A stretch of DNA of 64,000 nucleotides from Actinocatenispora comari (GCF_017312725.1 NZ_BOPO01000049.1:1-64000), one strand, 5' to 3'. Shown: positions 8,629 to 18,367, counted from the stretch's first letter. Notes: generated by a model not told the origin, from the sequence alone. Made by a program: numbers and translations.

Positions 8629-9963
8629 ATGAGCCGGTTGACCTCGGTACAGGGTGCCGCCGTGACGATCGGCGCCGTCCTCGGCACCGGCGTGATCACG
8701 CTGCCCGCCCTCGCCATCCGTACCGCCGGGCCGGCGTCGCTGCTGGCCTGGCTGGCGCTGATCGTGCTGTCGGTGCCGCTCGCGGCGTCGTTCGCGGCGC
8801 TCGGCGCGCGGTACCCGGACGCCGGTGGCGTGTCGACCTACGTGCGGCGCGCGTTCGGCCGGCGGGCGGCGGCGGTCGTCGGCTGGTGCTTCTACCTCGC
8901 GGTGATGACCGGCGCGCCGGCCGCGGCGATGTTCGGCGCCGGGTACGTGTCGGCCGCGCTCGGCGGTGGCCGTACCACCACGATCGTGGTGTCCGGGCTG
9001 ATGATCCTCGGGGTCGCCGCCGCGAACGCGTTCGGGGTGTCGCTGTCCGGCCGGATCCAGGTCGGGCTGGCCGGGCTGCTGGTGGCGCTGCTGCTGGTAG
9101 CCACGATCGCCGCCGTGCCGCACGCGCACCTGGCCAACCTGCACCCGTTCGCGCCGCACGGCGGCCTCGCCGTGGTGTCCGCGGCGACGCTGCTGGTCTG
9201 GGGGTTCGCCGGCTGGGAGGCGGTGACCGCGCTGGCCGCGGACTTCCGCCGGCCGGCCCGCGACCTGCCCCGCGCCACCGCCGCCGCGCTCGTCGTGATC
9301 GGGGTGCTCTACCTGGCGATCGCGGCGGCCAGCGTGCTCGTCCTCGGCTCGGCCGCCGGGCACGCCCAGGCGCCGCTGGCCGACCTGCTCGCGATCGCGT
9401 TCGGCGGCGGGGTACGGATCTTCGCCGCGGTCGCCGCCGTGCTGCTCACGCTGGGCGCGATGAACGCGTACTTCTCCGGTGCGGCGAAGCTCGGCGCGGC
9501 GCTCGGCCGGGACGGCGCGCTGCCCGGCTGGTTCTCGCACGGCAGCCAGGCCGGCGAGGTACCCCGGCGCAGCCTCGCCGTGGTGACCGCGATGGGCGGT
9601 GTCGCGTTGCTGGTGGTCGCGGCCAGCGGTGCCGGCACCGAGGTACCGACCCGGCTCACCACCGGCTCGTTCGTCCTGGTGTACGTGCTGGGTACGGCCG
9701 CGGCGGTGAAGCTGTTGCCGCGCCGCAGCTGGTCCCGGCGGGCGGCGGCGTTCGCGCTGCTGTGCGTGTCCGCGCTGTTCGTGCTGGCCGGCTGGTACCT
9801 GCTGTGGACGCTCGCGGTGGCCGCCGCGGCGCTGTGCTACGACCGGTACCGCGCCCGCCAGGAGCGCCGCCTGCCGGCGGCCGCCGCGCCCGACGGTGCC
9901 GAGCGGCCCGTCACCCGGGTGGGTGCCGAGCCGCCGCCCGCCGACTGCCCGGCGTCGAGCTGA
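8629..9963 (+). CDS. APC superfamily amino acid permease
   Basis: This 444-residue protein has about 12 hydrophobic segments and the APC first-helix signature TSVQGAAVTIGAVLGTGVITLP. Later motifs such as FAGWEAVTALAADFRRPARDLPRA match the conserved cytoplasmic region of amino acid transporters. It most resembles the YjeH-like exporter/permease branch, so export of hydrophobic amino acids is possible but unproven. The start is ATG at 8629; TAGCGT at 8616-8621 could serve as -10 and would leave almost no leader. The C-terminus carries a soluble Pro/Ala tail of about 40 residues. It diverges from a MocR regulator that probably controls it. Confidence 0.85.
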   Translation: MSRLTSVQGAAVTIGAVLGTGVITLPALAIRTAGPASLLAWLALIVLSVPLAASFAALGARYPDAGGVSTYVRRAFGRRAAAVVGWCFYLAVMTGAPAAAMFGAGYVSAALGGGRTTTIVVSGLMILGVAAANAFGVSLSGRIQVGLAGLLVALLLVATIAAVPHAHLANLHPFAPHGGLAVVSAATLLVWGFAGWEAVTALAADFRRPARDLPRATAAALVVIGVLYLAIAAASVLVLGSAAGHAQAPLADLLAIAFGGGVRIFAAVAAVLLTLGAMNAYFSGAAKLGAALGRDGALPGWFSHGSQAGEVPRRSLAVVTAMGGVALLVVAASGAGTEVPTRLTTGSFVLVYVLGTAAAVKLLPRRSWSRRAAAFALLCVSALFVLAGWYLLWTLAVAAAALCYDRYRARQERRLPAAAAPDGAERPVTRVGAEPPPADCPASS

Positions 9964-10089
9964 CCCGCAGGTCGACCCACCACGGCGCGCTCGGTGACGT
10001 TCGCGGGGCCGACGCTGTGGCGCCGCCCGGCGCACGCTCGGCGAGGACGCGCCGGGCCGGGCCGCCGGGGCAGCGCGTCGGCGGCGAGG

Positions 10090-10491
10090 TCAGGCGGGCA
10101 GTGGTGGGGTCTCGCCGGTGAGCACCAGCCGGCGCTCGGCCCGGTGCCGGCTCACCGCGATCGTGTAGCCGGCCCGCACCGCCACCAGCTCCAGCGTGTC
10201 GCCGCCGGCGGCGCTGCGCACCACCGACCAGCCCTCCGCGACCAGGTGCCGGCGGACCGCGGCGATCCGGTGCTCCGGGTCGCCGTCCGCCGGATCGCCG
10301 ATCTCCACCCGGATCCGGCTGACCAGCGACCGCGCCGCGCCGTCGGACAGGGCGCCGGCGCCGGTCGGCCCGGCGTCGACCGCGACGACCGGATGCTGGT
10401 CCGGCACCGCGGCCACCGCGGTCACCAGCAGCAGGCCGCGCAGCTCGTCCCGGGCCTGGTACGGGTTCGTGGCCCGGCGCGGGACGCTCAT
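10090..10491 (-). CDS. Hypothetical protein, third gene of EspC-like operon
   Basis: The 133-residue protein begins MSVPRRATNPYQARDELRG and shows no membrane segment or recognised catalytic motif. Its mix of helix and strands (for example VVRSAAGGDTLELVAVRAGYTIAVSRH) suggests a compact alpha/beta domain. The ATG at 10491 overlaps the hydrolase stop as ATGA, so translation is coupled. Position behind an EspC-like protein and a DUF1023 hydrolase suggests a chaperone or partner role for a secreted protein, which is inference only. Confidence 0.6.
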   Translation of the reverse strand: MSVPRRATNPYQARDELRGLLLVTAVAAVPDQHPVVAVDAGPTGAGALSDGAARSLVSRIRVEIGDPADGDPEHRIAAVRRHLVAEGWSVVRSAAGGDTLELVAVRAGYTIAVSRHRAERRLVLTGETPPLPA

Positions 10492-12473
10492 CCGCCCGCC
10501 CCGGTCGTCGGCGACTGCGCCCGCACCGTCGACGGCGGCGTCCCGGCCGGCCGCTGCGTGCCGCTCGACTGCGCCATCGTCGGCTGTGCCGCCGGGGCCG
10601 AACGGTCCGTGGGCCGGGTGAGGACCCCGTCGAGGCTGCCCAGCACCCCGTCGACCGGTGCCTGGCCGGGCGGGTGCACCGCTGCCGGCCGGTCCAGCCC
10701 GGCGAGCGCGAGCTCCTCCTCCAGCGTGGTGTCGGTGCCGGTCACCTCGGTCAACCGGCCGGCGACCACCCGGGCCAGGTTGTCCAGCGACTCGCTGCCG
10801 ATCGCGTAGTACCGGTCGTGCCCGACGACCTCGGTGCCGCCCTGGGTGTCCAGCCTGGTCACGTCGGCGAAGTCGGCCGGATCGGCGCCGTGCACCCTGG
10901 AGTACGCCAGGGTGTCGCCCGGCGCGCGCACGGCCCAGCAGCGGGTGCCGGTGCGCGCCCGCAGCACCGGGCCGGGCAGGTCGTCCCGACCGTTCGGGGT
11001 GGCCGGCCGCAGGTCGGCGGCCGACCGGATCCGCTCGCCGAGGCCGGCGCTGCCGACGAACACCACGTCGTCCGGCTGGTACCCGGCGCGCAGCGCCGCC
11101 GCCACCAGGACGGTGCCGTAACCGTGCCCGAGCAGCACCGTACGGGCGCCGGGGAGCAGGTTCGGGGTGATCCCGGCGACGAACCGGCGCAGCGCGGTCG
11201 CGCCGCTGCGGGCCCGCGCGGACATCCCGCCGGGGCCCGCCGCGCCGGCCGAGTCGTACCCCAGCCAGACCACCACCGCGGTCCCGGCGCCGGCGGTGTC
11301 GGCGAGCAGCCGGGCGTCCGCGGCGAGCGAGTTGAACGTGTCGAGCCCGTTGCGGCCGCCGGGCACCAGCACCGCGACGTTGCGGGCCCGGGTCAGGTCG
11401 CCGAACACCTCGGCCACCCGGCCGGCGCCGCTCGGGTCGAAGCCGAGGAAGCTGCGCTCGTACCGGTTGGTGACCCTGGACCCGCTGGTCGGGTCGACCG
11501 CGCTGACCGCGCGGGTGGCGAGGAACGAGTTGAGGGTGCCGATCCGCTGGTTGATCGCGTCGGTGGTACGGGCCCGGGCCACCGACCGCTCGCCGCCGTC
11601 GCTGCCCGCCGCGGCCGCCAGCTCGCTGCGGCTGCGCCGCAGCTCCGACCGGCTCTCGTCGATCAGCTGCCGGCTCGCCGCGTACCGCTCCGGCAGCGGG
11701 GCGCCGGGCAGCCCGGCGACCAGCTTCGGCCGCTTCGTGCGCGCCGCCCGCCGCCGCGCCGTCGACATCCCGCCGTACAGCAGCATCACCGCGGGGGCGA
11801 GGTCGTGCACCGAGCTGTGCCGGGTGGACAGCTCGTCGAGCTGGTCGGCGTCGTCGGGCTGGTCGGCCGGCTCCGCGGGCGTGCCCGCGGCCTCGCCGCC
11901 GGCCGCCGCCAGCTCGCTGCCGCCGGTACCGGTCGGCGGGGCGGTGACCTGCGGCCGGTCGGTCGGCTCGGGGTCGGCCAGCTCGCCCGGCGCGGCGCCG
12001 AGCTCCCGGGACGCGTGCAGGTCGGCCGCTTCGGCGACCACCAGCGCGCGGGCCGCGAGCGAGGCGGCGGTGCGGCGGACCGAGTCGTACACGTTGGCCA
12101 GCGGGCCGAGCATGGTGGACGGCAGCACGGTGACCTCGGCCCGGCCGTGCACCCGGCAGCCGACCAGCTCGGCGAACGAGTCGGCCAGCGACAGCAGCTG
12201 GGTCGCCTCGTCCAGCCGTTCGGCCACGTCGGCCACCACCGTCGCCGCCTGGGTACGCGCCTCGCCGAGCCGGCGCGCGTCGTCGACCAGGGCGTGCCGG
12301 TGCGCGGTCGACGCGGTCGCCGCCGGGCCGTGCCAGTTCGCCAGGTCCTTGCCGGCGGACTCGACCGCCTGCTCGACCACCGACGCCATCCGGGCGGCGT
12401 CGGCGCGCAGCGCGTCGGCGACCGCGGCGACCCGGCCCGGCCGTACCTGGCGAAGCTGTTCGACGGTGAGCAT
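10488..12473 (-). CDS. DUF1023 alpha/beta hydrolase with WXG100-like N-terminus
   Basis: This 661-residue protein combines a helical N-terminus (about 1-110; the LANWHGPAA segment contains the W-x-G turn of WXG100-like bundles) with a linker rich in Ala/Pro/Asp. A DUF1023-type alpha/beta hydrolase domain (about 280-590) follows. VAVLVPGGRNGLDTF and the nucleophile elbow LGHGYGTVLVAAAL are seen; here the elbow centre is Tyr (GHGYG) in place of the usual Ser, so activity may be altered or the catalytic residue may lie elsewhere. A Pro/Thr tail ends the protein. The ATG at 12473 overlaps the upstream stop. Family members are linked to type VII secretion in actinobacteria; substrate unknown. Confidence 0.75.
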   Translation of the reverse strand: MLTVEQLRQVRPGRVAAVADALRADAARMASVVEQAVESAGKDLANWHGPAATASTAHRHALVDDARRLGEARTQAATVVADVAERLDEATQLLSLADSFAELVGCRVHGRAEVTVLPSTMLGPLANVYDSVRRTAASLAARALVVAEAADLHASRELGAAPGELADPEPTDRPQVTAPPTGTGGSELAAAGGEAAGTPAEPADQPDDADQLDELSTRHSSVHDLAPAVMLLYGGMSTARRRAARTKRPKLVAGLPGAPLPERYAASRQLIDESRSELRRSRSELAAAAGSDGGERSVARARTTDAINQRIGTLNSFLATRAVSAVDPTSGSRVTNRYERSFLGFDPSGAGRVAEVFGDLTRARNVAVLVPGGRNGLDTFNSLAADARLLADTAGAGTAVVVWLGYDSAGAAGPGGMSARARSGATALRRFVAGITPNLLPGARTVLLGHGYGTVLVAAALRAGYQPDDVVFVGSAGLGERIRSAADLRPATPNGRDDLPGPVLRARTGTRCWAVRAPGDTLAYSRVHGADPADFADVTRLDTQGGTEVVGHDRYYAIGSESLDNLARVVAGRLTEVTGTDTTLEEELALAGLDRPAAVHPPGQAPVDGVLGSLDGVLTRPTDRSAPAAQPTMAQSSGTQRPAGTPPSTVRAQSPTTGAGG

Positions 12474-12883
12474 CACGAGTCGCCGCCGCGCAGCACCTGG
12501 TCGATGATGCGTTCGGTGTCGTCGTACCGGTCGGCGGCGGCGCGCAGCTGGTCGGCGTGGTCGGAGTAGTCGGCGGCGAGGCCGGCGACGCAGGCGTCCC
12601 AGTTGGCGTGCAGCCGGGACAGCACCGAGCCGAACGACCAGCCGTCGAGCCCGGCGTCGCCCAGCAGCTGGGCCGGATCCGGCATCGGGCCGAGCGGCTC
12701 GTCCGGGCCGGCCGCGGCGTCGGGCCGAGCGGGCCGCGCGTCGCCGGCCGGGCTCGTCGGGGTGCCACCGGCCGGGCGCAGACCCGACTCGACGGGGTGG
12801 CCGAGGCGGTCGCCGATCTCGGCCAGTCGGGCGGCGGCGCTGCGCAACCGATCGGTGTCGACCTCGAACCGGTCCGCGGTCAT
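12473..12883 (-). CDS. EspC-like type VII secretion target protein
   Basis: The 136-residue protein starts MTADRFEVDTDRLRSAAARL, typical of the EspC/DUF2580 'type VII secretion target' family: an N-terminal helix, a Pro/Ala/Asp-rich linker, and a second helical part with GWSFGSVLSRLHANWDACV. Such small proteins form helical hairpins exported by ESX-type systems. The start at 12883 has a strong GGAGGGAGA site. No ESX core genes (eccC, mycP) occur in this window, so any export machine is encoded elsewhere. It is the first gene of a three-gene coupled operon, ending by overlap with the DUF1023 hydrolase. Confidence 0.7.
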   Translation of the reverse strand: MTADRFEVDTDRLRSAAARLAEIGDRLGHPVESGLRPAGGTPTSPAGDARPARPDAAAGPDEPLGPMPDPAQLLGDAGLDGWSFGSVLSRLHANWDACVAGLAADYSDHADQLRAAADRYDDTERIIDQVLRGGDS

Positions 12884-13069
12884 GACCGTCTCCCTCCTGC
12901 CCGCGTACCGAAGATGGACCGCCGTGCCGAGCATCCCCCGTACCTGCTCGGGCAGCGGTGCGGCCGACCAGCGACCGCGCACCACGCCATACCACCGGCG
13001 CGCTACCCATCAGGTGCCATACGGGGGATCATTGTCCATCGACGCAAACCCCGCAGCCGAAGGAGCGCG

Positions 13070-14767
13070 ATGGATGTGACCGAGCCGATCGCGGGCTTCG
13101 ACGTGGTGGTCGTCGGGTCCGGTTTCGGGGGCAGTGTCGCGGCCCTCCGGCTGACCGAGAAGGGCTACCGGGTGGCCGTCGTGGAGGCCGGTCGCCGGTT
13201 CGCCGACGACGAGTTCCCGGAGACGTCCTGGCGGCTGCGCCGGTTCCTCTGGGCACCTCGGCTCGGCTGCTACGGCATCCAGCGGATCACCTTGCTACGC
13301 AACGTGTTGGTGCTGTCCGGTGCGGGTGTCGGCGGCGGCTCGCTGGTCTACGCGAACACGCTGTACCGGCCGCCGGAGCGGTTCTTCGCCGACCCGCAGT
13401 GGGCCGGCATCACCGACTGGTCGGCCGAGCTGGCCCCGCACTACGACCAGGCCGAGCGGATGCTCGGCGTGGTGCCGTACGTGGGGGAGACGCCGTCGGA
13501 CCGGGCGATGCGCACGGTCGCCGGGCAGATGGGCGTCGGCGACACGTTCCACAACGCGCCGGTCGGTGTCTTCCTCGGTACCCCGGGTGAGGCCGTCGAC
13601 GATCCGTACTTCGGCGGGGTCGGCCCGGCCCGCAACGGCTGCCTGCAGTGCGGCGAGTGCATGACCGGCTGCCGGCACAACGCCAAGAACACCCTGGTGA
13701 AGAACTACCTCTACCTGGCGGAGAAGGCCGGTGCGCGGGTCTTTCCGCGCAGCACGGTCACCGCGGTACGACCGCAGGCCGGCGGCGGCTACCGGGTGGA
13801 GATGACCCGGACCGGGTCGGTCGGCTCGCGCGGCAACCGGCGGGTGTTCGCCGCCGACCAGGTGGTGTTCGCGGCCGGTGCGCTGGGCACCCAGCGGCTG
13901 CTGCACGAGATGCGCGACACCGGGGTGCTGCCCGCGCTCTCGCCCGCGCTCGGCACCCTGACCAGGACGAACTCCGAGTCGATCGTCGGCGCGAAGTCGA
14001 ACCGGTCGGACGTGGACTTCACCCGCGGGGTCGCGATCACCAGCTCGTTCCACCCCGACCCGGACACCCACATCGAACCCGTCCGGTACGGGCACGGGTC
14101 GAACGCGATGGGGCTGTTGCAGACGCTGCTCACCGACGGCGGTGGCCGGCTGCCCCGGTCGCTGAAGTGGCTGGCCGAGGCGGCCCGGCATCCGGGCGCG
14201 CTGGCCCGCGGCATCTCCACCCGGCGCTGGTCCGAGCGCACCATCATCGCGCTGGTGATGCAGTCGCTGGACAACTCGTTGACGGTGCGCCGGCGGCGCG
14301 GCCCGTTCGGCGGGCTGACCAGCAGCCAGGGGCACGGCGAGCCGAACCCGGGCTGGATCCCGGCCGGCAACGAGGCGGTACGCCGGCTCGCCGAGCTGAT
14401 CGACGGGACGCCGGGCGGCAGCTGGGGCGAGATCTTCAACATCCCGCTGACCGCGCACATCCTGGGCGGCTGCCCGATCGGTGCCGACCCGGAGCACGGC
14501 GTCGTCGACGGCTACCAGCGGGTGTACGGGCATCCCGGGCTGCACGTGCTGGACGGCGCGGCGGTGTCGGCCAACCTCGGCGTAAACCCGTCGCTGACGA
14601 TCACCGCGCAGGCGGAGCGGGCGGTGTCGCTGTGGCCGAACCGCGGCGCCGACGATCCGCGCCCGCCGCTCGGCGCCGGCTACCGGCCGGTCGAGCCGGT
14701 GCCGCCGGCCGACCCGGTCGTCCCGCCGTCCGCGCCGGCCGCGCTGCGCCTCCGTCCTCTCCGCTGA
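13070..14767 (+). CDS. choD: GMC family oxidoreductase, ChoD-like
   Basis: The 565-residue flavoprotein has an N-terminal FAD-binding dinucleotide motif (VVVGSGFGGS, about 13-22) and a C-terminal GMC segment (HILGGCPIGADPEHGVVDG and the VSANLGVNPSLTITA ending). It resembles mycobacterial ChoD, annotated as cholesterol oxidase, though sterol activity of that branch is doubtful. A Cys cluster C191xxC194xxC197xxxC201 could bind an Fe-S cluster, as noted in this subfamily. ATG at 13070 follows AAGGAGCG. The gene is near guaB/guaB3 as in mycobacteria, but here separated from them by other genes. Substrate is unknown. Confidence 0.75.
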   Translation: MDVTEPIAGFDVVVVGSGFGGSVAALRLTEKGYRVAVVEAGRRFADDEFPETSWRLRRFLWAPRLGCYGIQRITLLRNVLVLSGAGVGGGSLVYANTLYRPPERFFADPQWAGITDWSAELAPHYDQAERMLGVVPYVGETPSDRAMRTVAGQMGVGDTFHNAPVGVFLGTPGEAVDDPYFGGVGPARNGCLQCGECMTGCRHNAKNTLVKNYLYLAEKAGARVFPRSTVTAVRPQAGGGYRVEMTRTGSVGSRGNRRVFAADQVVFAAGALGTQRLLHEMRDTGVLPALSPALGTLTRTNSESIVGAKSNRSDVDFTRGVAITSSFHPDPDTHIEPVRYGHGSNAMGLLQTLLTDGGGRLPRSLKWLAEAARHPGALARGISTRRWSERTIIALVMQSLDNSLTVRRRRGPFGGLTSSQGHGEPNPGWIPAGNEAVRRLAELIDGTPGGSWGEIFNIPLTAHILGGCPIGADPEHGVVDGYQRVYGHPGLHVLDGAAVSANLGVNPSLTITAQAERAVSLWPNRGADDPRPPLGAGYRPVEPVPPADPVVPPSAPAALRLRPLR

Positions 14768-14805
14768 CCGCGCTCGTTGCCGTGTCACACCTGATGGCGG
14801 GCGTT

Positions 14806-14831
14806 CATTATCAGTATCGAGAATGATAATG
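14806..14831. promoter_or_regulatory. Perfect inverted repeat operator and -10 of the HTH regulator
   Basis: CATTATCA (14806-14813) and TGATAATG (14824-14831) form a perfect 8-bp inverted repeat with a 10-bp spacer. GATAAT within the right half (14825-14830) is a good -10 box only eight bases before the ATG, so a bound repressor would block the promoter. The AT-rich repeat contrasts with the GC-rich surroundings. Confidence 0.6.
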
Positions 14832-14838
14832 TAGCCGC

Positions 14839-15582
14839 ATGCCGAGGGACCATCGCGCCGATCTGCTGCTGCACCCGGTGCGCATCCGGATCGGCCGGGT
14901 GCTCGCCACCGGGCCGCGCACCACCCGGCAGCTCGGCGCCGAGCTGCCCGACGTGCCGCAGGCCTCGCTCTACCGGCACCTGGCCGCGCTGGTCGCCGGC
15001 GGCGTGCTGGAGGTGGCCGCCGAGCGGCCGGTGCGCGGCACCCTGGAGCGGGTGTACCGGCTGGCCGGTGCCGGGATGGAGCTGTCGCCCGACGCGCTGG
15101 CCCACGCCAGCCCGGACGACCACCTGCGCTACTTCACCGCGTTCGTGTCCAGCCTGCTCGCCGAGTTCGCCCGGTACGTGCAGCGCGACCGGATCGATCC
15201 GATCGCCGACGGCGTCGGCTACCACCAGCTCGTGCTGCAGCTCGACGACGCCGAGTTCGTCGAGTTCGCCGGCAAGCTCGGTGAGCTGGTCCGGCCGCTG
15301 CTGGACAACGGCCCACGGCCGGGCCGGACACCGCGGCTGTTCGCCACCGTCGTACTGCCCGCCGGGGCCGCCCGGTCGCCCGACGACGCGGCACCCGCCG
15401 ACGGCACCGACCCGTCGTCGGGTGTCCCGGCACCCGCCGAGACTGCCGACCTGTCGAAGGGCGGCGCGGCAGCCAGTGCGGGAGCCGACCCGTCCAAAGG
15501 TGGCGCGGCACCCGGCGGGGATGCCGGCCCGACCTCGACCGAAGGAGAGGAACACGATGGCCACCGTCCAGCTCGACGATGA
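14839..15582 (+). CDS. ArsR/YobV-like helix-turn-helix regulator
   Basis: The 247-residue protein has a winged-helix DNA-binding domain at its N-terminus (DLLLHPVRIRIGRVLATGPRTTRQLGAELP...ASLYRHLAALVAGGVLEV), then a helical domain to about residue 160. A low-complexity tail carries repeated SKGGAA units (about 190-235). Family members control nearby transporters, and the perfect inverted repeat over its own promoter (14806-14831) suggests autoregulation. It is followed by a 31-codon ORF and two ABC transporter genes, probably one operon. The repetitive tail is unusual and may be a recent expansion. Confidence 0.8.
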   Translation: MPRDHRADLLLHPVRIRIGRVLATGPRTTRQLGAELPDVPQASLYRHLAALVAGGVLEVAAERPVRGTLERVYRLAGAGMELSPDALAHASPDDHLRYFTAFVSSLLAEFARYVQRDRIDPIADGVGYHQLVLQLDDAEFVEFAGKLGELVRPLLDNGPRPGRTPRLFATVVLPAGAARSPDDAAPADGTDPSSGVPAPAETADLSKGGAAASAGADPSKGGAAPGGDAGPTSTEGEEHDGHRPARR

Positions 15583-15652
15583 CCGACCGCACGCCCCGTT
15601 CGACCGCACCTCGCAGGTGCGCGGCACCGACCCGGCCCGGTGGGCGGCATGA
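15557..15652 (+). CDS. Small ORF (31 aa) coupled to ABC transporter
   Basis: A 31-codon ORF begins ATGGCCACCGTCCAG after the good ribosome site AAGGAGAGG (15543-15551). It overlaps the end of the regulator gene in another frame, and its TGA overlaps the ATG of the ABC ATPase at 15649 as ATGA. The peptide is acidic then basic (MATVQLDDDRPHAP...) with no membrane segment. The strong site and perfect coupling suggest real translation, perhaps as a delivery peptide for ribosomes to the ATPase. Function unknown. Confidence 0.55.
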   Translation: MATVQLDDDRPHAPFDRTSQVRGTDPARWAA

Positions 15653-16416
15653 CCGGCGTCGCGGTCGAGGTCGCCGGCCTGACCAAGCGGTACGGAGAGG
15701 TCACCGCGGTGCGCGACCTCAGCTTCGTGGTGCGGCCCGGCGCGGTCACCGCCTTCCTCGGCCCCAACGGCGCCGGCAAGTCCACCACGCTGCGGATGAT
15801 CGTCGGGCTGGTCGCGCCGAGCTCCGGGACCGCACGCATCGGCGGCCGGCCGTACCGGTCGATTCCGCGGCCGTCGTCGGTGGTCGGTGCCGCGTTCCCG
15901 GGCGCCGCGGTGCACCCGCGGCACACCGCCCGCGCGCACCTGCGGGTGTACGCGGCGATGGGCGGGTACCCGGACCGCCGGGTCGACGAGCTGCTCGACC
16001 TGCTGGAGCTGACCGGCGCGGCGGACCGGCACGTCGCCGGGTTCTCCACCGGGATGCGGCAGCGGCTGGGGCTCGCGACCGCGCTGCTCGGAGATCCGCC
16101 GGTGCTGCTGCTGGACGAGCCGGGCAACGGCCTCGACCCGGCCGGCATCGCCTGGCTGCGCACGTTCCTGCGCGGGCTGGCCGACGCCGGCCGCACGGTG
16201 CTCGTGTCCAGCCACGCGCTGGCCGAGGTGCAGCAGTCCGCCGACGACGTGGTGCTCGTCTCCGACGGGCGGCTGGTCGCCGCCGGCGGCTACGACGAGC
16301 TGGCCGCCACGGCCGGGCTGCCGGTGCAGCGGCCGGCCGCCGAACCGGCCGGCCTGGAACGGCTGTTCCTCGACCTGACCGCGCAACGACGGGGAGACGA
16401 CCGATGCAACAGCTGA
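15649..16416 (+). CDS. ABC transporter ATP-binding protein
   Basis: The 255-residue ATPase has Walker A GPNGAGKSTT, signature loop VAGFSTGMRQRLGL (FSTGM variant of LSGGQ), Walker B PVLLLDEPGNGLDP and the H-loop VSSHALAEV. It is of the CcmA/bacitracin-exporter type with one nucleotide-binding domain. ATG at 15649 is preferred over GTG at 15640 because of ATGA coupling with the 31-codon ORF. The permease follows with a 13-base overlap. Cargo is unknown; the association with a repressor suggests a drug- or stress-induced exporter. Confidence 0.85.
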   Translation: MTGVAVEVAGLTKRYGEVTAVRDLSFVVRPGAVTAFLGPNGAGKSTTLRMIVGLVAPSSGTARIGGRPYRSIPRPSSVVGAAFPGAAVHPRHTARAHLRVYAAMGGYPDRRVDELLDLLELTGAADRHVAGFSTGMRQRLGLATALLGDPPVLLLDEPGNGLDPAGIAWLRTFLRGLADAGRTVLVSSHALAEVQQSADDVVLVSDGRLVAAGGYDELAATAGLPVQRPAAEPAGLERLFLDLTAQRRGDDRCNS

Positions 16417-17201
16417 TCGTGGCCGAGTTCCGGCGGTTGCTCGCCACCCGGCTGTGGTGGATCGCGCTGCTCGCGGCGACCGGGCTGGGCGGCGGGCTCG
16501 TCGGCTGCCTGGCGCTGGTCGGTCCGGAACACTTCAGCCCGCCGATGCCCGGCCTGCACACCGCCGCCGGCGCGCGGCTGGTGCTCGGCATCCTCGGGTA
16601 CACGGCGTTCGTCCCGGCGGCGTTCGGCACCCTGGCGGTCACCTCGGAGTACCGGCACCGCACGGTCGACGTGACGTTCCTGTTCGCGCCGAGCCGGTGG
16701 CGGGTGCTCACCGCGAAGCTGGCGGTGTTCGCGGTGGGCGGGCTCTGCTACGGCGCCGTGCTGGCCGGCACCGCGGCGGTCGGGCTGTACGCCGGGGCCG
16801 CCGGGCACGGCTCGACCGTCGGCGTACCGGTGGGCGCCGTCGCCGGGCTGCTCGGCCGCCTCGCCGTCGCGATGGCCGTGTACACGCTGCTCGGGGTCGG
16901 GGTGGGCGCGCTGGTCGGCAACCAGGTGGCGGCGCTGTGCCTGGTGATCGGCTACCTGTACCTGGGTGAACCGGTGCTGATGATGATCCCGGGCGCGAAC
17001 GCCGCGTACCCGCTGCTTCCGGGTGGTGCGACCGCGGCGCTGACCGGCTTCCACGAGGTGTCCGACGCGATGGCGGCGCAGCTGCCGACCACCGCGATAC
17101 ACCTGGTGTCGCCGGTCGTCGGGGCGCTCGTGCTGCTCGGCTACACGCTGGTCGCGGCGGCGGTCGCGGTTTTCGCCCCACTGCGTCGGGATCTGGCCTG
17201 A
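16404..17201 (+). CDS. ABC-2 type permease
   Basis: This 265-residue membrane protein has about six hydrophobic segments, starting with LWWIALLAATGLGGGLVGC. Its typical ABC-2 features include the segment TVDVTFLFAPSRWRVLTAKLAVFAV after the second membrane helix. ATG at 16404 follows GGGGAGACG and lies inside the end of the ATPase gene. It would form the channel of the exporter with the preceding ATPase. No signal peptide or lipobox. Substrate unknown. Confidence 0.8.
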   Translation: MQQLIVAEFRRLLATRLWWIALLAATGLGGGLVGCLALVGPEHFSPPMPGLHTAAGARLVLGILGYTAFVPAAFGTLAVTSEYRHRTVDVTFLFAPSRWRVLTAKLAVFAVGGLCYGAVLAGTAAVGLYAGAAGHGSTVGVPVGAVAGLLGRLAVAMAVYTLLGVGVGALVGNQVAALCLVIGYLYLGEPVLMMIPGANAAYPLLPGGATAALTGFHEVSDAMAAQLPTTAIHLVSPVVGALVLLGYTLVAAAVAVFAPLRRDLA

Positions 17202-17256
17202 TCGGCCGGCAACCCGGTGAAGGCGAGCTGAAACCGGCCCCGGTCACCATGGCCGC

Positions 17257-17336
17257 ATGAGCGAGCGTCAGCGAGCGAATCACGAGCACAGCGCCTTCGA
17301 GCCTCGGGCCCGTTCGGAGCGAAGTGGAGAACGGGC
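17257..17336 (+). repeat. Mini-ORF repeat copy A (MSERQRANHEH type)
   Basis: This 80-bp unit starts ATGAGCGAGCGTCAGCGAGC and encodes a 27-residue ORF, MSERQRANHEHSAFEP..., ending in a TGA (17338-17340) that overlaps the ATG of the next gene at 17337. GAAGTGGAGAACGGGC before that ATG acts as a ribosome site. The MSERQRANHEH start matches the N-terminus encoded by copy C at 48299. The unit fills the gap between two ABC operons. Confidence 0.8.

Positions 17337-18367
<1,031 letters not shown>

Noticed and set aside
10674-12569. Long plus-strand frame opposite the DUF1023 hydrolase
   Set aside because: Low-complexity Gly/Arg/Gln composition, no start signal, shadow of the real gene.
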